From Rivularia sp. MS3 (GTDB taxonomy: Bacteria > Cyanobacteriota > Cyanobacteriia > Cyanobacteriales > Nostocaceae), in contig JAHCMI010000001.1 in NCBI GenBank assembly GCA_019192545.1, forward strand, positions 372,001 through 436,000: a stretch of 64,000 nt of DNA, read 5' to 3'. Of the stretch, positions 9,066-17,849 are shown one piece after another; the stretch's first letter is position 1, and each line of letters opens with the position of its first letter. The position numbers were made by a program, and so were the translations under genes. A model generated the notes under the pieces. It saw nothing but the letters and a program-made list of their open reading frames with translations, made no database searches and was not told the DNA's origin.

Positions 9066-10249
9066 TGATGAATAAAACAAAACGCGCTATTGTCATCGGC
9101 GGCTCATTAGGTGGATTGTTTACAGGAATCTTGTTGCAATCAATTGGTTGGGAGGTTCATATTTACGAGCGTTCTTCCCACAGTCTTGATAGTCGCGGTG
9201 GTGGAATAGTATTACAACCAGAAATTATAGAAGCATTTGAGCGGGCTGGTGTAGCCTATGAAGCACCTTTTGGTGTAGTGGCACATGAACGATTCTACTT
9301 AAAACAGGATGGCACTATTGCTACTAATATGCCCATGCGTCAGACTTTGACATCTTGGAATTTGTTGTATGGCACTATGCGGCGACATTTTCCGGCAGAG
9401 GGCTACCACCAAGGAAAAACCCTCACAGAAGTAATCCAGGATGATGAAAAGGTAACAGCTATTTTTGCAGATGGCACTTATGATACAGGCGATTTATTAA
9501 TTGGTGCTGATGGTGCAAATTCCACAGTTAGGAAATTACTCCTTCCCAGCTATAAACCGCAATATGCTGGCTATGTTGCCTATCGCGGATTAGTTGACGA
9601 AAGGGAACTTGATGAAGAAACTGCTGCTATTTTGACAGAACGTTTTGTCTTCTACCAATTTCCCAACTCTCACATTCTTCAATACGTGATTCCAGGAGAA
9701 AATGAGTCTTTAATACCGGGGGAACGTCGCTTTAATTGGGTGTGGTATGTCAACTACGATCAGACAACGGAATTAACAGCTATTCTCACCGATAAAAATG
9801 GCAAACGTCGTGACTATTCGATACCACCCGGAAGGATTGCTCCAGAAGTAGAGCAACAAATGCGATTGTATGCCAATCAAGTGCTTGCACCACCTTTTCA
9901 ACGACTTGTTGCCGCAACCAAAGAGCCGTTTGTTCAAGCAATTTTAGATTTGGTTGTACCGCAGATGGCATTTAATCGCATCGCTCTGGTTGGGGATGCA
10001 GCCTTTATTCCCCGTCCCCACACAGCAGCCGGTGTTTCAAAAGCTGCTGCGAATGCTATTGCTCTTGCCGATGCTTTGGTAAATCAGAATCATGATGTCA
10101 ACAAAGCATTGAATGAATGGGAATCCGAGCAACTGAGATTGGGAATGTATTTGTGGAAAGCAGGGAAAGCTCTTGGCGATCGCTCTCAGTTTATGTATGG
10201 TAAGGAACGATTTGGTAATCCTTCTACCGAGAATGCTGCTTTACGTTGA
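9065..10249 (+). CDS. FAD-dependent monooxygenase (PHBH/UbiH fold)
   Basis: About 394 residues. It shows the dinucleotide-binding start (AIVIGGSLGGLFTGILLQS), the DG motif LLIGADGANSTVRKLLLP, and the second FAD motif RIALVGDAAFIPRPHTAAG, in the order expected of class A flavoprotein hydroxylases. I prefer the ATG at 9065, which overlaps the upstream stop (TGATG); a TTG at 9062 and an ATG at 9068 are alternatives. It probably hydroxylates an aromatic or related small molecule with NAD(P)H and O2. Coupling to the DsbA-like gene and regulation by LysR suggest a catabolic or detoxification unit. The substrate is unknown. Confidence 0.88.
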   Translation: MMNKTKRAIVIGGSLGGLFTGILLQSIGWEVHIYERSSHSLDSRGGGIVLQPEIIEAFERAGVAYEAPFGVVAHERFYLKQDGTIATNMPMRQTLTSWNLLYGTMRRHFPAEGYHQGKTLTEVIQDDEKVTAIFADGTYDTGDLLIGADGANSTVRKLLLPSYKPQYAGYVAYRGLVDERELDEETAAILTERFVFYQFPNSHILQYVIPGENESLIPGERRFNWVWYVNYDQTTELTAILTDKNGKRRDYSIPPGRIAPEVEQQMRLYANQVLAPPFQRLVAATKEPFVQAILDLVVPQMAFNRIALVGDAAFIPRPHTAAGVSKAAANAIALADALVNQNHDVNKALNEWESEQLRLGMYLWKAGKALGDRSQFMYGKERFGNPSTENAALR

Positions 10250-10278
10250 AAATGTTTCCACTCAATCAAATAATAAAC

Positions 10279-10318
10279 AACTGCCGAGATTTGACATCTG
10301 TTTCGGCAGTTATTTTTT
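10279..10318 (+). terminator. Rho-independent terminator after the monooxygenase gene
   Basis: The stem AACTGCCGA ... TTCGGCAGTT with a loop of about 12 nt is followed by ATTTTTT. It lies 30 bp past the stop codon at 10249. Confidence 0.82.
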
Positions 10319-10436
10319 GCTATTTAATATCAAATCCGGTTACACCGGCTTGGGATAATAAAACCGCAGAGAACGCGAAGAGCGCAGAGGAAGAATGAAG
10401 GAGAGGAGATTTGAATAATTCCGATACAAACCTCTT

Positions 10437-10482
10437 CCCTTCTCCTTACTAAGGAGAGGGGTGCCCGGAGGGCGGGGTGAGG
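10437..10482. repeat. Interspersed palindromic repeat (CCTCACCCC family), copy 1
   Basis: The core palindrome TCTCCTTACTAAGGAGA is followed by GGGGTGCCCGGAGGGCGGGG and TGAGG. On the opposite strand it matches 44799-44844 with about four differences over 46 bp. Just upstream, 10362-10390 (ACCGCAGAGAACGCGAAGAG) resembles the GCAGAG-rich stretch at 41158-41185. These are interspersed non-coding repeats filling the 400-bp gap before the alkene reductase. Confidence 0.7.
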
Positions 10483-10533
10483 TTCTCCTGAGTGTTTTCT
10501 GTTCAACTGAAATTCGCTATATAAAAAAGTCAA

Positions 10534-10616
10534 TTATTTTTGCATTTAACGCAAATCTGTTTGGCACAAAAGCCATATTCACATCTTTAATGAATGAAGT
10601 TAGTCTAAAAATGTGA
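10534..10616 (+). promoter_or_regulatory. Duplicated promoter/operator, copy 2 (LysR target candidate)
   Basis: This is an ungapped match to 8319-8401, sharing blocks such as AACGCAAA, CTGTTTGGC, CAAAAGC and TAAAAATGT. The dyad centre CTG is kept, although the outer palindrome is weaker (CGCAAATCTGTTTGGCA). It ends about 38 bp before the ATG of the alkene reductase, placing that gene in the same predicted regulon as 8421-10249. Confidence 0.62.
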
Positions 10617-10653
10617 TGAGAAAAGAACTAAAACATTCCCGAGGAGACAAATT

Positions 10654-11760
10654 ATGGCTGCCGCAACTCCTACCAAACTCGAATTACTTTCTCCCGCTAC
10701 TTTGGGTGAGATGAAATTAGAAAATCGGATGATTCTTGCTCCTTTAACTCGCTGTCGTGCGGGCAATGGTTTTGTTCCCCAAGCGATGAACACCATTTAT
10801 TATGCTCAACGCGCTTCTGCTGGATTGATTATTAGCGAAGCAACTCAAGTAGCTCGTAACGGACTTGGTTATGCCAATACACCAGGGATTTACAATCAAG
10901 AACAAATAGAAGGCTGGAAACAGATTACCAAAGCCGTACACGATAAAGGTGGCAAAATATTTTTACAGCTATGGCACGCAGGAAGAGTTGCTCATCCGGC
11001 TTTATTAGAAGAAGGTGATATTCCCGTTGCTCCCAGTTCTATTGCTGCCGATTATTTAGCCGATCTTCCTGACGGACAATTCCCTCACGTCACTCCTAGA
11101 GAACTAAAGTTAGAAGAAATTCCTGTAATTATCGAGCAGTTTAGACAAGGAGCGAAAAACGCATTAGAAGCGGGTTTTGATGGAGTAGAAATTCATGCTG
11201 GAAATGGTTATTTACCCGACCAATTTCTACAGGATAATGCCAATCATAGAACTGATGAATATGGTGGTTCGATAGAAAATAGAGCGCGTTTCCTTTTAGA
11301 AATTACTCAAGCAGCTGCTTATGTTTGGGGTAAAGAAAGAGTTGGAGTGCGTTTATCTCCCAGCAGCACTTTTAACGATATGCATGATTCCAATCCTACT
11401 GCTACTTTCAGTTATATTGCCGAACAATTGAATCGTTTAAAAATAGCTTATCTTCACGTAGTTGAACCGCGCATCAAAGGTAATGTAACTATTGAAGATG
11501 ACGGTACGGGTTTAGGAGCAAAATTTTTCCGTCCTATTTTCAAAGGAACAATTATTGCCGCAGGGGGTTATACTCGCGACACGGGAGAAGAATTTATCAA
11601 AGATAATAATGCGGATTTTATAGCATACGGTCGTTTATTTGTTTCCAATCCCGATCTACCCAAACGTTTCGCTTTGAAGGCCGAACTTAATAAATACGAC
11701 CGCAGTACTTTCTATACCAGTGGCGAGGAAGGATATATTGATTATCCCAACCTTAAATAG
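10654..11760 (+). CDS. Alkene reductase, old yellow enzyme family
   Basis: The 368-residue FMN-dependent (beta/alpha)8 barrel fits the NemA/OPR branch. Visible features are RMILAPLTRCRAGNGFVPQ near residues 27-45, LQLWHAGRVAHP, and the substrate-binding stretch GVEIHAGNGYLPDQFLQD with the conserved His and Asn four positions apart and the Tyr. NHRTDEYGGSIENRARF follows. These enzymes reduce activated C=C bonds of enones, maleimides or nitro compounds with NADPH. GAGGAG lies about 10 bp before the ATG. Its promoter is a copy of that of the DsbA/monooxygenase pair, so it probably responds to the same electrophile signal. Confidence 0.93.
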   Translation: MAAATPTKLELLSPATLGEMKLENRMILAPLTRCRAGNGFVPQAMNTIYYAQRASAGLIISEATQVARNGLGYANTPGIYNQEQIEGWKQITKAVHDKGGKIFLQLWHAGRVAHPALLEEGDIPVAPSSIAADYLADLPDGQFPHVTPRELKLEEIPVIIEQFRQGAKNALEAGFDGVEIHAGNGYLPDQFLQDNANHRTDEYGGSIENRARFLLEITQAAAYVWGKERVGVRLSPSSTFNDMHDSNPTATFSYIAEQLNRLKIAYLHVVEPRIKGNVTIEDDGTGLGAKFFRPIFKGTIIAAGGYTRDTGEEFIKDNNADFIAYGRLFVSNPDLPKRFALKAELNKYDRSTFYTSGEEGYIDYPNLK

Positions 11761-11770
11761 TTATGAGTTT

Positions 11771-12010
11771 GTAGGTTGGGTTAGACACGTTAGCGTTCCC
11801 GGGTCGCGTGCGGCTCAGCGTGTCCGGAGGACATAAATTAAATTTCGTTTGTAACGTCTGCTTTATAATTATCGTGTCGTAACCCAACATTACTATTTTT
11901 TGATAGATTTGGATGTTTAAGAATACCCCCGAAAGAATTTGTTGGGTTACAGCGCTTTTCTCAATTTACTGTTGAACATGATTATTCTTCTTGCGCTTAA
12001 CCCAACCTAC
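11771..12010. repeat. Two REP palindromes of the GTAGGTTGGGTT family
   Basis: Unit one (11771-11890) begins GTAGGTTGGGTTAGACACG and ends CGTGTCGTAACCCAACAT. Unit two (11940-12010) is inverted, TGTTGGGTTACAGCGC ... GCGCTTAACCCAACCTAC. The same terminal sequences recur around the REP-associated transposase at 26498-27040. They fill the gap between convergent genes and carry no ORF. Confidence 0.8.
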
Positions 12011-12013
12011 AAA

Positions 12014-12952
12014 CTAATCCAAACTACTCACCGCTGACATAAACTGCCCAGAAACGAAAGGTAAAATTTCTCGGCTTTTAGCGTTTGCCTTGCCTTCTGT
12101 AAATACAATTAATAAGTAAGGACGCTTGTCGGGTATCTCAATATAAGCTGCGTCGTGAAGTACTGAAGAAGTCCAACCTGCCTTTGACCAGATTTTTGCT
12201 GTTTGGGGAAGACTACCGCCCAAGAAACCGGTTATTTGGTCTTCTTCTACATCTTTGGGCAATTCTTCAGGATCTAAACTACGCTTCATGATATCCATCA
12301 TTTCTTGGGAACGTGTGGCACTGACTGCAACCCCGCCAACAATAGCGTGCAATAATCTCGCAATTGCGTTAGTAGTTAACATATTGCGATTTTCTAATAA
12401 CTGTCCGTAAAATGCCCGCTCTCTTCCATAAGGACCATCACCCCAAGTTTTTTGGCATACATTTACTGCCTGCAATTCTTCCCATCCTAAAGATTGTAAA
12501 TAGCGGTTAACAATATGACGCTGCTGTTTCCAAGTTTCAAAAGGTCCAGGAGGTAATTCTGGGCCGGAAGTTGTACCGGTTAATACATCTACAATTAAGC
12601 TGGTAGCATCATTGCTAGAATCTATAATCATATCGCGTAAGGCTCGCTGCAACTCTTCGGAGTCCTCAACCATGCCTTTCTCCAACCATTCATGTACTGC
12701 AAGTAAATAAAATAGCTTGATGACGGAAGCCGGGTAAATTCTTTCCCCACCACGATAATTAAAACCGCGTACCGGATGATTCCAAAAAGCATTGGGAGTT
12801 AAAGCACCGCCAGTATTTACAGGTGCGGGAGGATCGTAAATAATCCAAGTTAAGGCAATTTGGTTACGAGCTAACGTCGGAAATTTAGCCAGGGTAGCCT
12901 CTAAAATACCATTACCGAGTTGTTCGAGTTGTTCGTCGTGCTTAAAAAACAT
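12014..12952 (-). CDS. Serine hydrolase, class A beta-lactamase/PBP-like fold
   Basis: The 312-residue protein has the SxxK motif at Ser76-Val-Ile-Lys79 (YPASVIKLFYLL), an SxN motif at Ser112-Ser-Asn114 (IIDSSNDATS), and KAG (IWSKAGWTSS) at about 255-265 where KTG/KSG is usual. There is no obvious signal peptide or lipobox. Class A-type folds include beta-lactamases and D-Ala-D-Ala-directed hydrolases; the KAG variant and cytoplasmic-looking N-terminus make antibiotic hydrolysis only a possibility. The gene is divergent from the NlpC/P60 peptidase with a 54-bp gap, which hints at a shared peptidoglycan theme. Confidence 0.82.
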   Translation of the reverse strand: MFFKHDEQLEQLGNGILEATLAKFPTLARNQIALTWIIYDPPAPVNTGGALTPNAFWNHPVRGFNYRGGERIYPASVIKLFYLLAVHEWLEKGMVEDSEELQRALRDMIIDSSNDATSLIVDVLTGTTSGPELPPGPFETWKQQRHIVNRYLQSLGWEELQAVNVCQKTWGDGPYGRERAFYGQLLENRNMLTTNAIARLLHAIVGGVAVSATRSQEMMDIMKRSLDPEELPKDVEEDQITGFLGGSLPQTAKIWSKAGWTSSVLHDAAYIEIPDKRPYLLIVFTEGKANAKSREILPFVSGQFMSAVSSLD

Positions 12953-13006
12953 AGTCTTCGTCCAATTTTGAATTAAAATTCGTTGTGTTTTTACTTACAG
13001 ATTTTT

Positions 13007-13732
13007 ATGGTTTCTCAAGAGGAATTGCAAGCAAACGTTGAATACGTAACCCAAGCCGATTTAAATATCTACGATTCTCCCGAATGTAAGGACTTATCAA
13101 CTCAAGCTGAGAAAGGAAGACATTTACGGGTAATGGTAGAAACTTTGGATCGAGCCCGAAATCAAGCTGCGGTACAAGTATGCTTGTGTGAAGATGATTA
13201 TCCCGGTTGGTTGTCGATCGACGATTTGAAGTCATTATCACCAGCAGTTGAACCATTGCAAATTAAATCATTTTCCGAAGCCCAAATAAAGCAAGTGATA
13301 CCCGAAGTTATCGCATTTACTCGCAAAGCTATGCAACAACCGAATTACTACCTTTGGGGTGGTACCGTGGGACCAAATTTTGACTGTTCGGGATTGATGC
13401 AAAAAGCCTTTGCTTCTGTGGGGATTCGCTTACCAAGAGATGCTTACCAGCAAGAAGCATTTCTAAAACAAGTTTGTACTGTAGAGAATTTTGATGCAAA
13501 CTCTTTACAGAATGGTGATTTAATATTTTTTGGGACTCCTCAAAAAGCAACTCATGTAGGGCTTTATTTGGGAGATGGTAAATACATCCATAGTTCTGGT
13601 AAAGATAAAGGACGAAATGGTATTGGAATTGATAGTCTTTCGGAACAGGGAGACGAGGTTAGTCGGTCATATTATAAACAGCTACGTGGTGTCGGAAGGG
13701 TAGTAAGCAGTTACATCCCGCAAAAAGGCTAA
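13007..13732 (+). CDS. NlpC/P60 (C40) peptidoglycan endopeptidase
   Basis: An N-terminal SH3b-like domain (about 1-85) precedes a C-terminal NlpC/P60 domain. The catalytic Cys is in NFDCSGLMQKAF (about residue 127), the His in ATHVGLYLGDGKYIHSSG. The fold and length (241 residues) match the gamma-D-Glu-diaminopimelate endopeptidases whose structures were solved from Anabaena variabilis and Nostoc punctiforme, which act on recycled murein peptides in the cytoplasm. The frame stays open back to a TTG at 12983, but the ATG at 13007 gives the family's usual start (MVSQEEL). It is 18 bp upstream of the GT2 gene. Confidence 0.93.
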   Translation: MVSQEELQANVEYVTQADLNIYDSPECKDLSTQAEKGRHLRVMVETLDRARNQAAVQVCLCEDDYPGWLSIDDLKSLSPAVEPLQIKSFSEAQIKQVIPEVIAFTRKAMQQPNYYLWGGTVGPNFDCSGLMQKAFASVGIRLPRDAYQQEAFLKQVCTVENFDANSLQNGDLIFFGTPQKATHVGLYLGDGKYIHSSGKDKGRNGIGIDSLSEQGDEVSRSYYKQLRGVGRVVSSYIPQKG

Positions 13733-13750
13733 GGAAGGATAAAAAAAATT

Positions 13751-14773
13751 ATGAGAAATGGGATTGTTTCTGAAAGATTGGCGCAAGAAGGTACAATACC
13801 TTACGTTTTGGATGTTTCAGTTGTTGTGCCAGTGCATAACGAAGTGGAAAGTTTGCCTCATTTAATTGAAGAAATTTCATCCACTTTGATGGCAAGTAAT
13901 TTGAGTTATGAAATTATCTGCATTGATGACGGTTCCACCGATGGTTCGGTACAACTGCTTAAAGAGAAAGCACAAACGCGAACCGATTTAAAAAGCATTA
14001 TTCTACGACGCAATTACGGTCAAACTGCGGCTATGGCAGCAGGTTTTTATCATGCACGAGGTAAAGCTATTGTAACTTTGGATGCCGATTTACAAAACGA
14101 CCCTGTTGATATTCCTATGCTTTTAGCCAAGTTGGATGAAGGTTACGACTTGGTAAATGGTTGGCGTAAAAATCGCCAAGATGCTGCTCTTACCCGCTTG
14201 CTACCTTCTAAAATTGCTAACTGGTTAATTCGTCGCATTACCAGTGTTAATGTCCACGATTATGGTTGTTCGCTGAAAGCCTATCGTACCGAACTTGTAG
14301 CAGATATGAACCTCTACGGAGAGCTACATCGCTTTCTACCCGCTCTTGCCTATATTGAAGGTGCAAGAATCACTGAAATGCCAGTTCGTCACCACGCAAG
14401 ACGTTTTGGTAGTAGTAAATATGGTTTAGGTCGTACTTTCCGAGTAGTAATGGACTTATTTACCATTGCTTTTATGAAAAAATTCCTCAACCGTCCCATG
14501 CACGTTTTTGGACTTTGGGGTTTAATCTTTATGGTTGCGGGTGGAGTCATGAGTACTTATTTAACCTGGTCTAAATTAGTCTTAGGTCAAGATATTGGCG
14601 ATCGCCCTTTATTAATATTAGCGGTATTACTTCTGGTGACTGGGGTACAGCTATTTTGTTTTGGATTGTTAGCTGAGTTGTTAATGCGTACTTACCACGA
14701 GTCTCAAGGTAGACCAATTTACCGAATTCGGGAAGTTGTGGGAGGGAATAAGGAGCAAATATCTTTGAAGTAG
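13751..14773 (+). CDS. Family 2 glycosyltransferase, polyprenyl-phosphate sugar transferase type
   Basis: The 340-residue protein starts with the GT2 nucleotide-binding pattern (VSVVVPVHNEVESLPHLI), has IICIDDGSTDGS and the metal-binding TLDADLQNDP, and ends with two hydrophobic segments (about 252-275 and 290-315). This is the architecture of DPM1/GtrB/ArnC-like enzymes that load a sugar onto undecaprenyl- or dolichyl-phosphate at the membrane. It follows the NlpC gene by 18 bp, so the two are probably co-transcribed, and it is closed by a terminator at 14807. The sugar donor is unknown. Confidence 0.9.
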   Translation: MRNGIVSERLAQEGTIPYVLDVSVVVPVHNEVESLPHLIEEISSTLMASNLSYEIICIDDGSTDGSVQLLKEKAQTRTDLKSIILRRNYGQTAAMAAGFYHARGKAIVTLDADLQNDPVDIPMLLAKLDEGYDLVNGWRKNRQDAALTRLLPSKIANWLIRRITSVNVHDYGCSLKAYRTELVADMNLYGELHRFLPALAYIEGARITEMPVRHHARRFGSSKYGLGRTFRVVMDLFTIAFMKKFLNRPMHVFGLWGLIFMVAGGVMSTYLTWSKLVLGQDIGDRPLLILAVLLLVTGVQLFCFGLLAELLMRTYHESQGRPIYRIREVVGGNKEQISLK

Positions 14774-14806
14774 AAAAAACGATTTGAATTCAATATACAA
14801 ATAATT

Positions 14807-14840
14807 AGACGTAGCACTTGAGAAATGCTGCGTCTTTTTT
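14807..14840 (+). terminator. Rho-independent terminator after the GT2 gene
   Basis: The stem AGACGTAGCA / TGCTGCGTCT (one G-U pair) has a 9-nt loop and a run of T. It lies 34 bp past the stop at 14773. Confidence 0.85.
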
Positions 14841-15007
14841 GTTGTTAAGTAAGAAATAGTGTATCTATCGTATTTACAACTAGTTGATTTTCGACGATGT
14901 TTTGTAAAGTAATGTAACATAGGTTTTGTAGTCTTCTACTCAAAATTGTGATAAATCGCGAGTAGAAAACTACAAATCGCAAACCTCACGCAATACTTGT
15001 ATCTACC

Positions 15008-16267
15008 GTGAAAGTTTTATTTTCACTTGATGGTAACCTACGACGAAACCTGCTGGTATTATTCGCAGCAGGTTTATTGTTTTGGGCTAGTTTATCTTCT
15101 ATGTTGCCAACTTTACCGCTTTATATTGAAGAGATTGGTGCTAGTAAGCAGCAGATTGGCTTGGTAATGGGTAGCTTTGCTATTGGATTGTTGTTATTTC
15201 GTCCTTTGTTAGGTCAATTAGCTGATAAAAAAGGTCGAAAAATAGTTTTGATAATCGGTATTTTGTCGGCTGCAATAGCCCCAATTGGCTACAATTTTAC
15301 TCAATCCGTACCGCTCTTAATTGCTATTCGTGCTTTTCACGGTATTAGTATTGCTGCTTTTTCGACTGCATTTTTAGCATTGGTTGCAGATATTGCACCT
15401 GTAGAGAATCGCGGTGAATTGATTGGCTATATGAGTTTGGTTAATCCAGTTGGTTTGGCAATTGGGCCAGCATTAGGTGGTTATTTAATGGAAACTGCTG
15501 GTTATACGCCATTATTTATATTTTCCACGACTGTAGCTTGTGTCGGATTATTATTTACCGTGCCAATTATTAATCCCATAGTTACAGCACAAGAAAAAGT
15601 TATCAATAGCGATAGTCCGTTTTGGCAAAAATTGATTAGCCCTAGAATGAGAATTCCCGCTATTCTCTTATTAATCATTGGTTTAACGCTGGGAACTTTA
15701 CATACTTTTGTACCGTTATTTATCAAGTCAACCGAAGTCGATTTAAATCCTGGATTGTTCTACACCGCAGTGGCGATCGCCAGCTTTTTTTCTCGTTTTT
15801 TCTTCGGGAAGGCTAGCGATAGATTTGGTAGAGGATTGTTTATCACTTTGAGTTTAATTTGCTATACATTAGCAATGTTGTTATTGTGGAATGCCAATAG
15901 TTCGGTAGATTTTCTATTAGCAGCGACAGCCCAAGGAATTGGTGGCGGTACGATAATTCCGATGATTGCGGCGATGATAACTGATAGAAGTTATCCTCAA
16001 GAAAGGGGAAGAACTTTTAGTTTGTGCATGACGGGTTTTGATATTGGAGTGGCTCTTGCACCACCAACTTTCGGTATAATTGCTCAGCAAATTGGTTATC
16101 GCAATATATTCGGTTTTAGTTTCGGTATTACCTTCACGGCAATAATCATCTTTATTACTTTATCGAGTAAAAATTTACCTGCTTCTTTGCGTTTCGCTTT
16201 TGGACGTGGTGTTGACATTTACTCGCTAAATAAGGTTAACAATGAGGAGTTAGGAGTCAGGAGTTAA
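15008..16267 (+). CDS. Major facilitator superfamily transporter
   Basis: The 419-residue product has about 12 hydrophobic segments and the MFS loop motif between TM2 and TM3 (GQLADKKGRKIVLIIG), with a partial repeat in the second half (GKASDRFGRGLFITLS). The pattern fits the drug/H+ antiporter group of 12-TM efflux pumps. The start is a GTG at 15008. It stands alone between the GT2 terminator and a convergent kinase gene. The substrate cannot be inferred. Confidence 0.88.
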   Translation: MKVLFSLDGNLRRNLLVLFAAGLLFWASLSSMLPTLPLYIEEIGASKQQIGLVMGSFAIGLLLFRPLLGQLADKKGRKIVLIIGILSAAIAPIGYNFTQSVPLLIAIRAFHGISIAAFSTAFLALVADIAPVENRGELIGYMSLVNPVGLAIGPALGGYLMETAGYTPLFIFSTTVACVGLLFTVPIINPIVTAQEKVINSDSPFWQKLISPRMRIPAILLLIIGLTLGTLHTFVPLFIKSTEVDLNPGLFYTAVAIASFFSRFFFGKASDRFGRGLFITLSLICYTLAMLLLWNANSSVDFLLAATAQGIGGGTIIPMIAAMITDRSYPQERGRTFSLCMTGFDIGVALAPPTFGIIAQQIGYRNIFGFSFGITFTAIIIFITLSSKNLPASLRFAFGRGVDIYSLNKVNNEELGVRS

Positions 16268-16288
16268 GAGTTAGAAGTTACCAATTAC

Positions 16289-17407
16289 CTATTCTGCATC
16301 AGCTTTTAACAAACGAAACCAAAACTTAGAACCTCCACCTTCACGAGGTGTAAAACCGATTTCTCCTCCCCAACGTTCGACTGTTATTTTACAGAAATAA
16401 AGTCCGAGTCCAGATTTACCCGATTGTTTATTTCCTTGAGTAAATTTTTGAAATAAAGTATCGGCAATTTCTTCTGGTACACCGCTTCCTTCATCTTCCA
16501 CGCTGGCAGTAATATATCCTTCTTGAGAAACTAAATTGACGGTAACTGTCGATTCTGAGGGACTATGGCGATAAGCATTTTCAATTAAATTCGCAAATAT
16601 TCTCTCCAAACGAGATTTGTCTCCAACTACCTGCCAATTTAAGGAAGTATCTATATCCTCTGCAAGCTGCAATTGCATTTTATTTAATACAAAAGTTGGT
16701 GTTAGCAGTTCGATGACACTATGTGCTGATGCTAATATATCTGGTGCTTTGTCAAATTTATTGGTAAAACTTTCTAATGATTCAACTTCTGTAGAGAATG
16801 CATTTAATATTTCTCTAATCAACATTTCCTGTTGAAAAGTCTGCTTTCTACCAATTTCTAAACGTTCTTTACCTTTTTCTGTTAAATTTTCTAATTCTAG
16901 CAGGGCAAAACAACAGTTAATACCGCTTAATTGTCCGGCAACGTCATGTATAATGCAGTGAATTAATACTTCCTTTTTCTGCTTTTCTTTAATGACGTTA
17001 GTATAATTAAGCTTATTTTCTCTAGCTCGCTGAATCAAATTTTGTTTTTCGGTATAAGAATCACTCATCATCTCGATAAGCAATATTTTTTTATCATCTG
17101 CGAATAAAGCAGAAGCTTCAAAATGAAATTCATTACCGGCTATATCTAAATCACTCCATATTCCAGATTTTAAAGGCTTGCGAGCATTTTCGAGCCAATA
17201 TTCTTCTGCATCAATTAAAAAATTTTCGATAAAAGGAAAGTCTTCTTGAGGAACTATAATTTCCATTCCTGATTGCAAATTCTTACGACAAAATCGTCTG
17301 ACCCATTTTGGTATATTACCGATAAGCTTAAATTTACCAATATCCAGCCTTTCTAAAACTAAGATATCTAAAGCGACAAAAATTTCCGCAGTTAAAGATT
17401 CACTCAT
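16289..17407 (-). CDS. Sensor histidine kinase, cytoplasmic, PAS-like N-terminus
   Basis: The 372-residue protein lacks membrane segments. Residues about 1-140 form a PAS-like sensory region. A dimerisation helix follows with His at about 154 (HCIIHDVAGQLSG) in a non-standard H-box (HDVAGQL rather than HELRTPL). The C-terminal ATPase domain has the N box (LIENAYRHSP), G1 (VEDEGSGVPEEI) and G2 (SGLGLYFCKI). It is the last gene of a minus-strand cluster with a small sensor protein, a Rab-like GTPase and an OmpA protein. No response regulator is adjacent. The N-terminus ends in a pattern resembling that of the neighbouring 125-residue protein. Confidence 0.88.
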   Translation of the reverse strand: MSESLTAEIFVALDILVLERLDIGKFKLIGNIPKWVRRFCRKNLQSGMEIIVPQEDFPFIENFLIDAEEYWLENARKPLKSGIWSDLDIAGNEFHFEASALFADDKKILLIEMMSDSYTEKQNLIQRARENKLNYTNVIKEKQKKEVLIHCIIHDVAGQLSGINCCFALLELENLTEKGKERLEIGRKQTFQQEMLIREILNAFSTEVESLESFTNKFDKAPDILASAHSVIELLTPTFVLNKMQLQLAEDIDTSLNWQVVGDKSRLERIFANLIENAYRHSPSESTVTVNLVSQEGYITASVEDEGSGVPEEIADTLFQKFTQGNKQSGKSGLGLYFCKITVERWGGEIGFTPREGGGSKFWFRLLKADAE

Positions 17408-17467
17408 AATTAAACATTAGCTGTGTGCAATATTTTTAAGATATTGATTACCAATGAAATATTACTA

Positions 17468-17845
17468 TTATTTGTGCTGCATTAAGCGACGAGAATTTGC
17501 TTCCTGTTGAACTTTAAATATTTGTATTTCATCCCAAGTTGCATCTAATAACAATACCCAATCTCCTTCATTTTCAGGAAATAAATGCACATCCGCACAA
17601 ATTCCTACTTCGGTTTTTAAGCAAGGTAAAAACAAGGGAAAACCATCGAGGGGCAAAAGTCCTTCAAGAAAGAAAATTTGCTGGCTAGCATCAACTCCAA
17701 TTTGTAAATTTACTATGCCATATTCTTTTAATTTTCCTCCCCAACTAGCCAAACATCCATCTTTACCTACAAATAGATATGCTAGAGAGCGGGTTTCTCT
17801 GAAGAAATTAACAAGATAGTTGCTTACAGGAAAAGGTATATCCAT
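17468..17845 (-). CDS. Small PAS-like sensor-domain protein
   Basis: This 125-residue protein is a single domain without a catalytic part. Its second half, FLEGLLPLDGFPLFLPC then ICADVHLFPENEGDWVLLLD and a helix beginning ATWDEIQ, resembles the sensory segment that precedes kinase or cyclase domains in cyanobacterial signalling proteins. The same layout (HFEASALFADDKKILLIEMM then a helical linker) is seen before the H-box of the kinase at 16289-17407. It is 4 bp downstream of the GTPase gene, so it is tightly coupled to it. I infer an adaptor or sensor that works with the GTPase and kinase; no function is proven. Confidence 0.68.
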   Translation of the reverse strand: MDIPFPVSNYLVNFFRETRSLAYLFVGKDGCLASWGGKLKEYGIVNLQIGVDASQQIFFLEGLLPLDGFPLFLPCLKTEVGICADVHLFPENEGDWVLLLDATWDEIQIFKVQQEANSRRLMQHK

Positions 17846-17849
17846 ATAT

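Noticed and set aside
12983-13006. Upstream TTG start for the NlpC/P60 gene
   Set aside because: It adds eight residues not expected in this family; the ATG at 13007 gives the standard N-terminus.
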